DNA of 6,264 nucleotides from an uncultured Acidimicrobiaceae bacterium. Lineage in GTDB: Bacteria; Actinomycetota; Acidimicrobiia; Acidimicrobiales; UBA8592. The notes below the pieces were generated by a model. The model worked only from the letters and a program-made list of their open reading frames with translations, was not told the origin of the DNA and made no database searches. Both the position numbers and the translations under genes were made by a program. The stretch is from assembly GCA_913031515.1 (NCBI GenBank), contig CAJWET010000099.1:1-6264 (forward strand). Reading direction: 5' to 3'. This document shows, one piece after another, positions 1 through 5,413 of the stretch (position 1 is the first letter of the stretch; each line of letters begins with the position of its first letter).

Positions 1-408
1 TCCCCTGAAATGGAGATAGGGGCGATAGTTCTTGACCCTCTACGCGATACCGTTAGTCAAGCGTCAAATCTCATTCGGCTTACCCATAATGTTGCAGCTG
101 TGCACCGTGATGTCGAAGCTTCACCTTATTCCCAACGGCTTGTATATGGTGGTCACACAGTTGCCCTTGCCCAAGCATCGCTTAGCCGTATGTTCCCAGA
201 CCTGGCTTCGATTGTAGGTTGGCATATTTGCGATCATCTGGGGCCCGTATTTGAAGGAGATCTCCTGTCATTTCAGCACAAACCGGTTCAAGAAATTTCT
301 GCGGGGAATGGTCGGCTGGTCGCATTGCAAGTCAAAGCATTTGCCCACCGCAAGAATTCTGAATCAATTGAAGTCCTTGATTGGGTGCCGATCATCTTCA
401 TCCGTTAG
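1..408 (+). CDS. MaoC-like acyl dehydratase/hydratase, 3' part (5' end outside window)
   Basis: The frame is open from base 1 and ends at TAG 406-408. The ATG at 10 is probably internal, because conserved sequence starts almost at once and no Shine-Dalgarno motif fits. The visible 135 residues look like the C-terminal hot-dog domain of a MaoC-type hydratase, a family that adds water to or removes it from acyl-CoA thioesters. Signatures are VHRD (His codon at 103-105), RLVYGGHT, and GWHICDHLGPVFEGDLL near the end of the core. In classical (R)-hydratases the segment is DxNPxH. Here it reads HNVAAVH, so the His is kept but Asn sits where Asp is expected. From memory, a group of acyl dehydratases shares this RLVYGGHT form. 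The substrate is unknown. The SDR gene 17 bases downstream suggests a hydratase-dehydrogenase pair in acyl-CoA metabolism (inference). Confidence 0.8.
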   Translation, partial: SPEMEIGAIVLDPLRDTVSQASNLIRLTHNVAAVHRDVEASPYSQRLVYGGHTVALAQASLSRMFPDLASIVGWHICDHLGPVFEGDLLSFQHKPVQEISAGNGRLVALQVKAFAHRKNSESIEVLDWVPIIFIR

Positions 409-425
409 AACAATAGGAAACACAT

Positions 426-1193
426 ATGTCAGATCCATTTCAATCATTCCGCCTTGATGGCAAAGTCGCTATCGTTACTGGGGCTTCAAGTGGTATCGGC
501 GAACAGACCACAAAACTTTTTTCATCGGTGGGAGCTACTGTTGTTGCTGCCGCTCGAAGAATTGACCGTTTAGAGAAACTTGCTAGCGAAACCAAGAATG
601 TTGTCCCCTGCTCCTGCGACGTTACGAATGATGACGATTGCGAAAACCTTGTAAGAACTACGTTTGAGCAGTTCGGAAAAATAGATATTTTGATAAATAA
701 TGCAGGAATAAGTGATCCTATCCCCGCGATAGATGAAGATCTTGAAGAGTTTCGTCGGGTGATCCAAATCGACCTGGTTGCATGCTTTTACCTCGCTCAA
801 CTTTCTGCAAGAATCATGCGGAAACAGGACACTGGCGGCAGCATCATCAATGTCGCCTCAGTCCATGGTTTGGTAGGATCCGCCCCAAACAACCAGCCTG
901 GCTATACATCTGCAAAGGGAGGTCTAGTAAACCTGACGAGGGAATTAGCTCTCGAATGGGCCCGATTCGGAATTCGCGTCAATGCGATAGCACCCGGATA
1001 TGTCGCCACAGAACTTACAGATGAAATGATTGCTGGTGATAATGGGAGAAAATGGATTGAACGCAATACACCCTTGAGGCGACCAGCATCAGTCCATGAA
1101 CTCGACGGCGCCATGCTTCTCCTTGCTTCAGAGGCAGGAAGCTACATCACCGGAGAGACAATAGCTGTTGATGGCGGTTGGTTAGCGCGTTAG
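426..1193 (+). CDS. Short-chain dehydrogenase/reductase (SDR), first copy
   Basis: This 255-residue protein is a classical SDR of normal length, a cytosolic NAD(P)-dependent Rossmann oxidoreductase acting on a hydroxyl/keto pair. Visible motifs are TGASSGIG (18-25) for the cofactor, CDVT (64-67), NNAG (91-94), catalytic Ser145, YTSAK with Tyr160 and Lys164, the PG motif (190-191) and a C-terminal ITGETIAVDGG. Arg44-Arg45 after the second beta strand, with no acidic residue there, favours NADP(H). The usual tetrad Asn before the LxxxF helix is Asp116 (IDLVACF). AGGA at 415-418 lies seven bases before the ATG, a good ribosome binding site. The gene follows the MaoC-like gene by 17 bases and is probably co-transcribed with it. 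Possible roles include 3-hydroxyacyl-CoA dehydrogenase, 3-oxoacyl reductase or another alcohol dehydrogenase. The substrate is not readable. Confidence 0.95.
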   Translation: MSDPFQSFRLDGKVAIVTGASSGIGEQTTKLFSSVGATVVAAARRIDRLEKLASETKNVVPCSCDVTNDDDCENLVRTTFEQFGKIDILINNAGISDPIPAIDEDLEEFRRVIQIDLVACFYLAQLSARIMRKQDTGGSIINVASVHGLVGSAPNNQPGYTSAKGGLVNLTRELALEWARFGIRVNAIAPGYVATELTDEMIAGDNGRKWIERNTPLRRPASVHELDGAMLLLASEAGSYITGETIAVDGGWLAR

Positions 1194-1208
1194 CGGACAA
1201 TCACTGAT

Positions 1209-1214
1209 TAATAT
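1209..1214 (+). promoter_or_regulatory. Putative -10 element for a leaderless SDR transcript
   Basis: TAATAT fits the TANNNT consensus and ends six bases before the ATG at 1221. Transcription would therefore start at or next to the A of the start codon. No AGG- or GGA-type ribosome binding site lies in the 20 bases before that ATG. No convincing -35 box is seen, which is usual for many actinobacterial promoters. This is inferred from spacing alone. Confidence 0.35.
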
Positions 1215-1220
1215 GCACTC

Positions 1221-1991
1221 ATGAACTCGAACCCTGTAACCCAATCACTTGACCTAACTGGAAAGGTCGCAATCATCACCGGAGGTAGCCGCGGTATAGG
1301 ACGTTCCATAGCCATCGGTTTCGCTCAAAACGGAGCAAGCGTCGTAGTTACAAGTAGGAATCTAGATAGCTGTGAAAGCACTGCAGGAGAAATCCAAAAA
1401 CTCGGAGGATCAGCAATTCCAATAGCAGCCCATATGGGGAGATTGCAGGAAATCAAAAGTCTTGTAGATCAAACAGTTGAAGCATACGGGGCGGTAGACA
1501 TTATTGTGAACAATGCCGCAAATCCACTAATGCTCGGAGTTGGGGAAATCACCCAAGAGGCTTGGGAAAAAGCATTAAACACAAATCTACGTGGCCCAGT
1601 TTTCCTTGTGCAAGAGGCGTTACCTTATCTAGAAGCTGGTTCTGGTGGGTCGGTAATCAATATGCTGAGCAATGCAGCGTTTATGTATACTCCGAATCAT
1701 CTACTCTATACCGTTGCAAAATCTGGACTCGATGCAGCAACGAGATCCATGGCGGCCCAGTTAGCTTCAAAGAATATTCGGGTGAATGCTATGGTTCCAG
1801 GGACAGTTGATACTGACATGGTTCAAGCCATGCCGGAATCTTTTCAAGAAATGGCTGCTAAAGGATCTTTGTTGCGGCGAGCAGCACAACCTGATGAGAT
1901 GGTCGCCATGGCAATAGTGTTGGCCTCAGATGCAGGGAGCTTTATGACTGGACATACTTACTTTGTTGATGGAGGACAGAGTTACAGGTGA
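1221..1991 (+). CDS. Short-chain dehydrogenase/reductase (SDR), second copy
   Basis: This 256-residue classical SDR belongs to the same fold family as the preceding gene but is clearly diverged, not a recent duplicate. Motifs are TGGSRGIG (20-27), NNAAN (97-101, with Ala for the usual Gly of NNAG), a complete catalytic set Asn122-Ser150-Tyr163-Lys167, PG (193-194) and a C-terminal MTGHTYFVDGG. Arg24 in the glycine motif and Arg46 after the second beta strand both favour NADP(H), as in 3-oxoacyl-reductase-like SDRs. The start has no Shine-Dalgarno motif. It is preceded by TAATAT at the leaderless spacing and overlapped by a three-codon mini-ORF (1213-1224). The gene lies 27 bases after the first SDR, and its TGA overlaps the GTG of the fetB-like gene by four bases. 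The substrate is unknown. Confidence 0.95.
   Translation: MNSNPVTQSLDLTGKVAIITGGSRGIGRSIAIGFAQNGASVVVTSRNLDSCESTAGEIQKLGGSAIPIAAHMGRLQEIKSLVDQTVEAYGAVDIIVNNAANPLMLGVGEITQEAWEKALNTNLRGPVFLVQEALPYLEAGSGGSVINMLSNAAFMYTPNHLLYTVAKSGLDAATRSMAAQLASKNIRVNAMVPGTVDTDMVQAMPESFQEMAAKGSLLRRAAQPDEMVAMAIVLASDAGSFMTGHTYFVDGGQSYR
1971..1975 (+). promoter_or_regulatory. Ribosome binding site for the fetB-like gene
   Basis: GGAGG lies inside the last codons of the second SDR (the conserved DGG) and 12 bases before GTG 1988. It is the strongest Shine-Dalgarno match near a start in the window. It supports the GTG over the later in-frame TTG at 2012. The spacing is slightly long, and the GTGA overlap suggests translational coupling. 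Confidence 0.6.
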
Positions 1992-2809
1992 CAAGTACTA
2001 GTGGATATTCATTGGCAGCTTCTGTAGACGTAGGTTGGGTAGAAGTTTTAGCTTCCTTGTCTCTACTTCTAATAACGTTGGTCGTTTCTATTGTCTTGAA
2101 ACTCCAAATCGAAAGATCCGTCGTTATTGCTAGCTTGCGTGCAGCAGCACAACTTTTAGCTGTTGGATTCCTTTTTACAGCGATCTTCGATCATCACTTA
2201 GCACAGATATGGGCTTGGATCTGGGTCGTAGCGATGGTTGTCATTTCTACTGTTGTTGTCGAACGAAGAGTCCCTGATATTAGTGGGGTTAGGATCCCGA
2301 CATTCGCTTCGATAAGTGCAGCAGCTGGAATAACGCTTGGAGTAATCTTTCCGTTGGGTATTTTCGATACCGAAGCGGTAAACATTGTAGCGATTGCGGG
2401 CTTAACAATCGGCAACATCATGCCAGCAACCGTCCTTGCCGTCCAAGAACTTCAGAACCAATTTCGACTCCGAACCGGAGAAGTAGAGGCTTTATTGGCG
2501 CTTGGAACTAGCAAGACTAGTGTTCGAAGATTTTTATGTCCGAACATTATTCGAACAGCGATCACCCACCATATTGAAAGAACGAAAATCGTCGGTTTGA
2601 TCGCTCTACCTGGTGCTATGACGGGCCTTCTCCTAGCAGGCATTGACCCAGTTGAGGCTGTTCTCATACAACTCATCGTCATGTATATGATTCTCGGGGG
2701 AACAGTTGTAACTGCAAGTATTGTCGTCTGGTTCGGTTCTAATAGAGCATTTACAAATGATCAGAGGTTGTCTCAATGGACGAACTACCAGCAATCCGAT
2801 ATTGCTTAG
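1988..2809 (+). CDS. fetB: FetB/UPF0014 family ABC transporter permease
   Basis: This 273-residue integral membrane protein is close in length to E. coli FetB (about 259). In E. coli, FetB with the ATPase FetA is implicated in iron export and oxidative-stress resistance. Plant relatives (ALS3/STAR2) are linked to aluminium tolerance. About seven hydrophobic segments are visible: 17-38, 46-67, 72-91, 105-126, 131-153, 199-219 and 223-249. Family signatures are SLRAAAQLL (49-57), AGLTIGNIMPATV (137-149), a cytoplasmic loop with EALLALG (167-173) resembling the ABC coupling loop, LPGAMTGLLLAGIDP (207-221) and the VMYMILGG segment (231-238). The start is GTG, overlapping the SDR stop by four bases and preceded by GGAGG. 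No ATPase partner is encoded in the window, so it would have to lie elsewhere. The transported substrate cannot be read from the sequence. Confidence 0.9.
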   Translation: MTSTSGYSLAASVDVGWVEVLASLSLLLITLVVSIVLKLQIERSVVIASLRAAAQLLAVGFLFTAIFDHHLAQIWAWIWVVAMVVISTVVVERRVPDISGVRIPTFASISAAAGITLGVIFPLGIFDTEAVNIVAIAGLTIGNIMPATVLAVQELQNQFRLRTGEVEALLALGTSKTSVRRFLCPNIIRTAITHHIERTKIVGLIALPGAMTGLLLAGIDPVEAVLIQLIVMYMILGGTVVTASIVVWFGSNRAFTNDQRLSQWTNYQQSDIA

Positions 2810-3342
2810 CTGTCATCTGTGGAGAGAATTCGGTTTCCTATCTCCTTTGCTATTTCTGATGGGGAGCGCCCAGCGGTATCAACCTGCTCAAAAGCTCTGT
2901 ATGCGCGCTCGCGTGCTTTAAAGAGTTCTTCTATGTGCTCTTCAAAGTTCTTTGAATCTAATAACGGCCTTTGAACAAGATTTTCTTCTTCCCGCAATCG
3001 TTTGATGATCTCTTCTAATGGCGTCCGGAGGCAGAATATACGACCATTCGCAGAGAGTGTCTCTGCATTCACAGGGTCCAGCAGCAGTTTCCCTCCAGTG
3101 GCTATAACGAGATTCTCCCTTTCGGCTAACTGTTGACTTACTTCTCTTTCGCGATGACGAAAAACATCTTCCCCTTCTTTCGCAAAAATTTCTGGGATAG
3201 GACCGTAGAGCCCCTCAATGACTTGATCAGTATCAACAAATTCTTTTGACAAAATTTCTGACAAGATGAGGCCTACTGTGCTCTTTCCCGTCCCCATGAA
3301 TCCAGTCAAGAGAATGTTGATTCGTTGGATTTTCTTGCTCAT
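2806..3342 (-). CDS. aroK: Shikimate kinase-like protein
   Basis: This 178-residue P-loop kinase matches the usual length of AroK (about 170-180). AroK phosphorylates shikimate at the 3-hydroxyl with ATP in the cytosolic chorismate pathway. Visible features are Walker A GFMGTGKST (14-22), DTD (37-39, shikimate-binding Asp), EIF...GEDVFRxxE with Arg62, TGG (82-84), the lid Arg in RPLL (125-128) and Arg144 in RERAY, matching the late shikimate-binding Arg. The usual third glycine of GGG is Lys85. The start ATG at 3342 has GGGA eight bases upstream on its own strand. The stop overlaps the fetB stop by four bases. No other aro gene is visible, so the gene stands alone or leads a monocistronic unit. 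The family is certain. Strict shikimate specificity is likely but tempered by the Lys85 change. Confidence 0.9.
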   Translation of the reverse strand: MSKKIQRINILLTGFMGTGKSTVGLILSEILSKEFVDTDQVIEGLYGPIPEIFAKEGEDVFRHREREVSQQLAERENLVIATGGKLLLDPVNAETLSANGRIFCLRTPLEEIIKRLREEENLVQRPLLDSKNFEEHIEELFKARERAYRAFEQVDTAGRSPSEIAKEIGNRILSTDDS

Positions 3343-3343
3343 A

Positions 3344-3393
3344 GGAATATTCCCATACTAGATGTTTTCTGGAGTTCCGATAGGGGAATATTC
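3344..3393. promoter_or_regulatory. Pair of GGAATATTC palindromes between divergent genes
   Basis: GGAATATTCC (3344-3353) is a perfect 10-bp palindrome just upstream of the aroK-like start. A second copy, GGAATATTC, lies at 3385-3393. The centres are 41 bp apart, close to four helical turns. Because of flanking bases, GAATATTCCC (3345-3354) and GGGAATATTC (3384-3393) also form a 10-bp inverted repeat with a 29-base loop. The placement in the 116-base divergent spacer suggests a dimeric regulator site, or an RNA stem covering the aroK ribosome binding site. Both are inference. Confidence 0.4.
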
Positions 3394-3446
3394 GTGATTG
3401 TCTTTACCAAATCATTGTTGGACTACCCGTATCGTTCATCTGAGAC

Positions 3447-3452
3447 TAGATT
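3447..3452 (+). promoter_or_regulatory. Putative -10 element for a leaderless VOC-family transcript
   Basis: TAGATT fits TANNNT and ends six bases before ATG 3459, the same spacing as at 1209-1214. No convincing Shine-Dalgarno motif lies at normal distance; the best, GAG at 3442-3444, is 14 bases away. No good -35 box is seen at 16-18 bases upstream. Confidence 0.35.
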
Positions 3453-3458
3453 ATTTTC

Positions 3459-3905
3459 ATGATTATTGGCCTTCACCATGTAGCAATTTCAGTACCCAAT
3501 CTTGATAGAGCAATTGCTTTCTACGAAGACGCACTCGGCTTTGAACGAGTATTCCTGAATAGTTGGAATGGGGATCGACCTCAAGCAGATAGCGTTATCG
3601 GCGTCACGAAATCTCAAGCAAAGGTAGTAATGCTTCGTGCCGGGAATGCTTATTTGGAACTTTGGGAATACGAGAATCCGCAACCAAAACCCCAAGACAA
3701 GGAGTATTCGCCAGCTGATCATGGGTTTGCCCATCTTGCATTACAGGTCAGCGATATCCATGAAGAATATGATCGGTTGATTGAAGCGGGTATGACCTTT
3801 CACGCGCCACCAGTTCAACTTGGAGAGTCTGTGGCTATTTATGGACGTGATCCATTTGGAAATATTCTTGAACTGTATGAACCCTCTAAAGAGCGATCAC
3901 TTTGA
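3459..3905 (+). CDS. VOC (glyoxalase/bleomycin-resistance/dioxygenase) superfamily protein
   Basis: This 148-residue cytosolic protein has two paired beta-alpha-beta-beta-beta modules: LHHVAISVPNLDRAIAFY (5-22) opens the first and DHGFAHLALQVSD (87-99) the second. It ends with the family signature GRDPFGNILELYE (129-141). Likely divalent-metal ligands, one per expected position, are His7, Glu67 (YLELWE), His92 and Glu138. The complete set suggests a metal-dependent enzyme such as a lyase, epimerase or isomerase rather than a binding-only resistance protein. The layout resembles glyoxalase I and methylmalonyl-CoA epimerase, but nothing fixes the substrate. It is transcribed away from the aroK-like gene and followed by a 109-base spacer before the tRNA. 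Its stop codon lies within a 12-bp palindrome. It may be a single-gene transcript. Confidence 0.92.
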   Translation: MIIGLHHVAISVPNLDRAIAFYEDALGFERVFLNSWNGDRPQADSVIGVTKSQAKVVMLRAGNAYLELWEYENPQPKPQDKEYSPADHGFAHLALQVSDIHEEYDRLIEAGMTFHAPPVQLGESVAIYGRDPFGNILELYEPSKERSL

Positions 3906-3911
3906 TCAAAG
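3900..3911. repeat. 12-bp perfect palindrome over the VOC gene stop
   Basis: CTTTGATCAAAG is self-complementary over 12 bases and contains the TGA stop at 3903-3905. With no loop it would act as duplex DNA rather than as a hairpin. No T-run follows, so it is not an intrinsic terminator. A protein-binding role is possible, and so is chance. Confidence 0.4.
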
Positions 3912-3928
3912 AGCTAATTCTGGTTATC

Positions 3929-3940
3929 GGAAAATTTTCC
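3929..3940. repeat. 12-bp perfect palindrome in the VOC-tRNA spacer
   Basis: GGAAAATTTTCC is self-complementary over 12 bases and is flanked by CTGG (3920-3923) and CCAG (3943-3946). As RNA it could fold as GGAA-AATT-TTCC with the outer CTGG/CCAG stem. No T-run follows on either strand, so a standard terminator is not supported. Its centre lies 29 bp from the palindrome at the VOC stop. Confidence 0.4.
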
Positions 3941-3979
3941 TTCCAGTAAAAATAGCTGCTTTAATCATCCTTCAATAGC

Positions 3980-4007
3980 CTGATTTCCATTTAAATGTCG
4001 GTACCAT
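3980..4007 (+). promoter_or_regulatory. Weak candidate promoter for tRNA-Ser
   Basis: TACCAT (4002-4007) is a TANNNT-type -10 box with CTGATT (3980-3985) 16 bases upstream as a poor -35. Transcription would begin at about the mature 5' end at 4015, leaving little or no leader for RNase P. An alternative AT-rich -10 lies around 3991-3996. The tRNA must have a promoter nearby, but the exact site is a guess. Confidence 0.25.
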
Positions 4008-4014
4008 CTAGTGC

Positions 4015-4105
4015 GGAAGGTTGCCAGAGCGGACGAATGGGGCGGCCTCGAAAGCCGTTGTGGCGCTTAGCGTCACCGTGGGTTCGAATCCCACACCTTC
4101 CGCCA
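4015..4105 (+). tRNA. tRNA-Ser (anticodon CGA)
   Basis: The 91 bases fold as a complete class II tRNA. The acceptor stem pairs GGAAGGT (4015-4021) with ACCTTCC (4095-4101), and TG follows at 4022-4023. The D arm is 4024-4040. The anticodon stem is GCGGC/GCCGT (4042-4046, 4054-4058) around loop CTCGAAA, with anticodon CGA at 4049-4051. The long variable arm is a seven-pair stem GTGGCGC/GCGTCAC with loop TTA (4060-4076). The T arm is GTGGG-TTCGAAT-CCCAC (4078-4094). Discriminator G4102 and the long variable arm are serine identity features. CCA is encoded at 4103-4105. It should decode UCG. The convergent menJ-like stop lies 17 bases further on. Confidence 0.98.
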
Positions 4106-4122
4106 TCAACAAGAAATAAGAA

Positions 4123-5346
4123 TCAGGACTTTCCCTTAGCTTGGGTACTGCGAAGTATCGGATCAGCTGCGGCTAAGAGTTTGTCAGCGACTCGAAGTAC
4201 CTTTCCTGCACCTCCCGGCATGTCACTATCGATCAGGTTTCCCATAACTTGTAGGGTTAGATTTGCCATAGTTTGGCTTCCAACAGCAACCCGCAAGCCC
4301 GATCTCAGTACTAGAGGATGTCCTATTAGATATGAGAACCTTCGGCCTGTTCGAAGGAAACTATCAAATCGCTCTCCGATGATCTGGTCATATTTTTCAG
4401 GAGCAGTTACAGGATTTTCTAGGAATAATTGGGCGATAAGCATTCCAGATTCCAGACTGTAATCTATTCCTTCACCGTTCATAGGGTTAATTAACCCTGC
4501 AGCGTCTCCAACGGCAACCCAACCTGGTCCACACCGTTTTTGGGATGTCATTGGGAGTCTCCACGCACGTGGCTTTTCCAGATATGGCCCGACGTTCCAC
4601 TCTTCTGATACATGGTCACGGTATAAGTCGCACAGCCGGTTTAAGTTCAAGCTTTTGAATCCCCGCATAGTGGAAAGAGCACCTACACCTAGATTCACTG
4701 TTCCGTCCCCAGCTGGAAACATCCATCCATATCCAGAGATAGGGGTGCCTTGAGAGTCTCGCATCGCCAAGGAAGCTTCTAAATAATTTTCGTCGTGTCT
4801 TGGGCTTTCAACATAGGTTCGAATAGCGATCCCGTATGGTTCATTTGTTTTCCGTTCGCTTCCAAGCATCCGTGCCACTTTTCCCGGAGCTCCAGAAGCT
4901 GCTACGACAAGATCCGCCGTCCAATACTCTCCTCCAACGGAAACCCCCCGAACTCGATCTCCATCAAAAGTTGGGATTGCTTCGCTGTTGAAGTGCATGA
5001 CGGCCCCAGCTTGTGAGGCAGCCTCGATTAGGTGCGCATCAAGTTTTTTCCGGACCCAGACCGCACCATAAGAGGGAAACTTGCTACCAGTTGGCCATTG
5101 TAATTCTCGACGAGTTTTTCCTGCAATCATTCGCAGGCCGAAAATTTTATGAATTCCAGTTGCACTGATACCTAAATCGTTCAAGGCACCCATTGCTCGA
5201 GGAGTTAGTCCATCACCGCATACTTTGTCTCGTCCATAGCTAGCTTTTTCAAAAATAGCGACGGAAGCCCCACCTTTTGCTGCTTCAATAGCCGTTGCAG
5301 CACCTGCTGGGCCTCCACCTATAACAATGATGTCAAAATGATTCAC
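4123..5346 (-). CDS. menJ: FAD-dependent geranylgeranyl-reductase family protein, MenJ-like menaquinone reductase
   Basis: This 407-residue flavoprotein matches the length and conserved blocks I recall for mycobacterial MenJ (about 408), which saturates one isoprene unit of the menaquinone side chain at the membrane. Visible are the FAD-binding GGGPAG (10-15) with Glu33 ending the second strand, RDKVCGDGLTPRA (39-51), FPSYGAVWVRKKLD (90-103), SGYGWMFPAGDGTVNLGVG (204-222), and the second FAD motif GDAAGLINPMNGEGIDY (280-296). The start is GTG; an in-frame stop 18 bases upstream and no intervening ATG support it. Its ribosome binding site is weak (AAAGAA). It lies 67 bases after tadA on the same strand and could share its transcript. 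No menaquinone biosynthesis gene is visible. Alternatives are an archaeal-type lipid or chlorophyll-side-chain reductase; the actinobacterial-style blocks make MenJ more likely. Product-level confidence is about 0.65. Confidence 0.9.
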   Translation of the reverse strand: MNHFDIIVIGGGPAGAATAIEAAKGGASVAIFEKASYGRDKVCGDGLTPRAMGALNDLGISATGIHKIFGLRMIAGKTRRELQWPTGSKFPSYGAVWVRKKLDAHLIEAASQAGAVMHFNSEAIPTFDGDRVRGVSVGGEYWTADLVVAASGAPGKVARMLGSERKTNEPYGIAIRTYVESPRHDENYLEASLAMRDSQGTPISGYGWMFPAGDGTVNLGVGALSTMRGFKSLNLNRLCDLYRDHVSEEWNVGPYLEKPRAWRLPMTSQKRCGPGWVAVGDAAGLINPMNGEGIDYSLESGMLIAQLFLENPVTAPEKYDQIIGERFDSFLRTGRRFSYLIGHPLVLRSGLRVAVGSQTMANLTLQVMGNLIDSDMPGGAGKVLRVADKLLAAADPILRSTQAKGKS

Positions 5347-5413
5347 TTCTTTAAGCGTGCCAAATCATCGGCGAGAATGCGTAATCGGACAGTCCTTAAT
5401 ATTCGTAGATTAG

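Noticed and set aside
10..408. MaoC-like gene starting at ATG 10
   Set aside because: The frame is open from base 1, no ribosome binding site can be judged, and the family is longer. The gene is treated as truncated by the window edge.
426..1991. Tandem duplication of the two SDR genes
   Set aside because: Both are classical SDRs, but apart from the family motifs their sequences differ throughout, including the tetrad Asn/Asp and the NNAG/NNAA motif. They look like separate family members placed together, not a recent duplication.
3895..3946. Intrinsic terminator after the VOC gene
   Set aside because: Short stems such as GATCA-CTT-TGATC and CTGG...CCAG exist, but they are weak and none is followed by a T-run on either strand.
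4015..4105. tRNA-Ser as an integration site of a genomic island
   Set aside because: tRNA-Ser genes often serve as attachment sites, but I see no integrase and no second copy of the tRNA 3' end in the window. A housekeeping-like gene starts 17 bases later.
3995..4462. Plus-strand open frame of about 155 codons across the tRNA
   Set aside because: It runs through the complete tRNA-Ser and antisense to the well-supported MenJ-like gene. The translation shows no family-like pattern, so it is a chance frame.
5387..5395. GGACAGTCC inverted repeat between tadA and the MenJ-like gene
   Set aside because: It is only four base pairs around one base, with no T-run and no repeat elsewhere. This is too short to claim as a terminator or operator.
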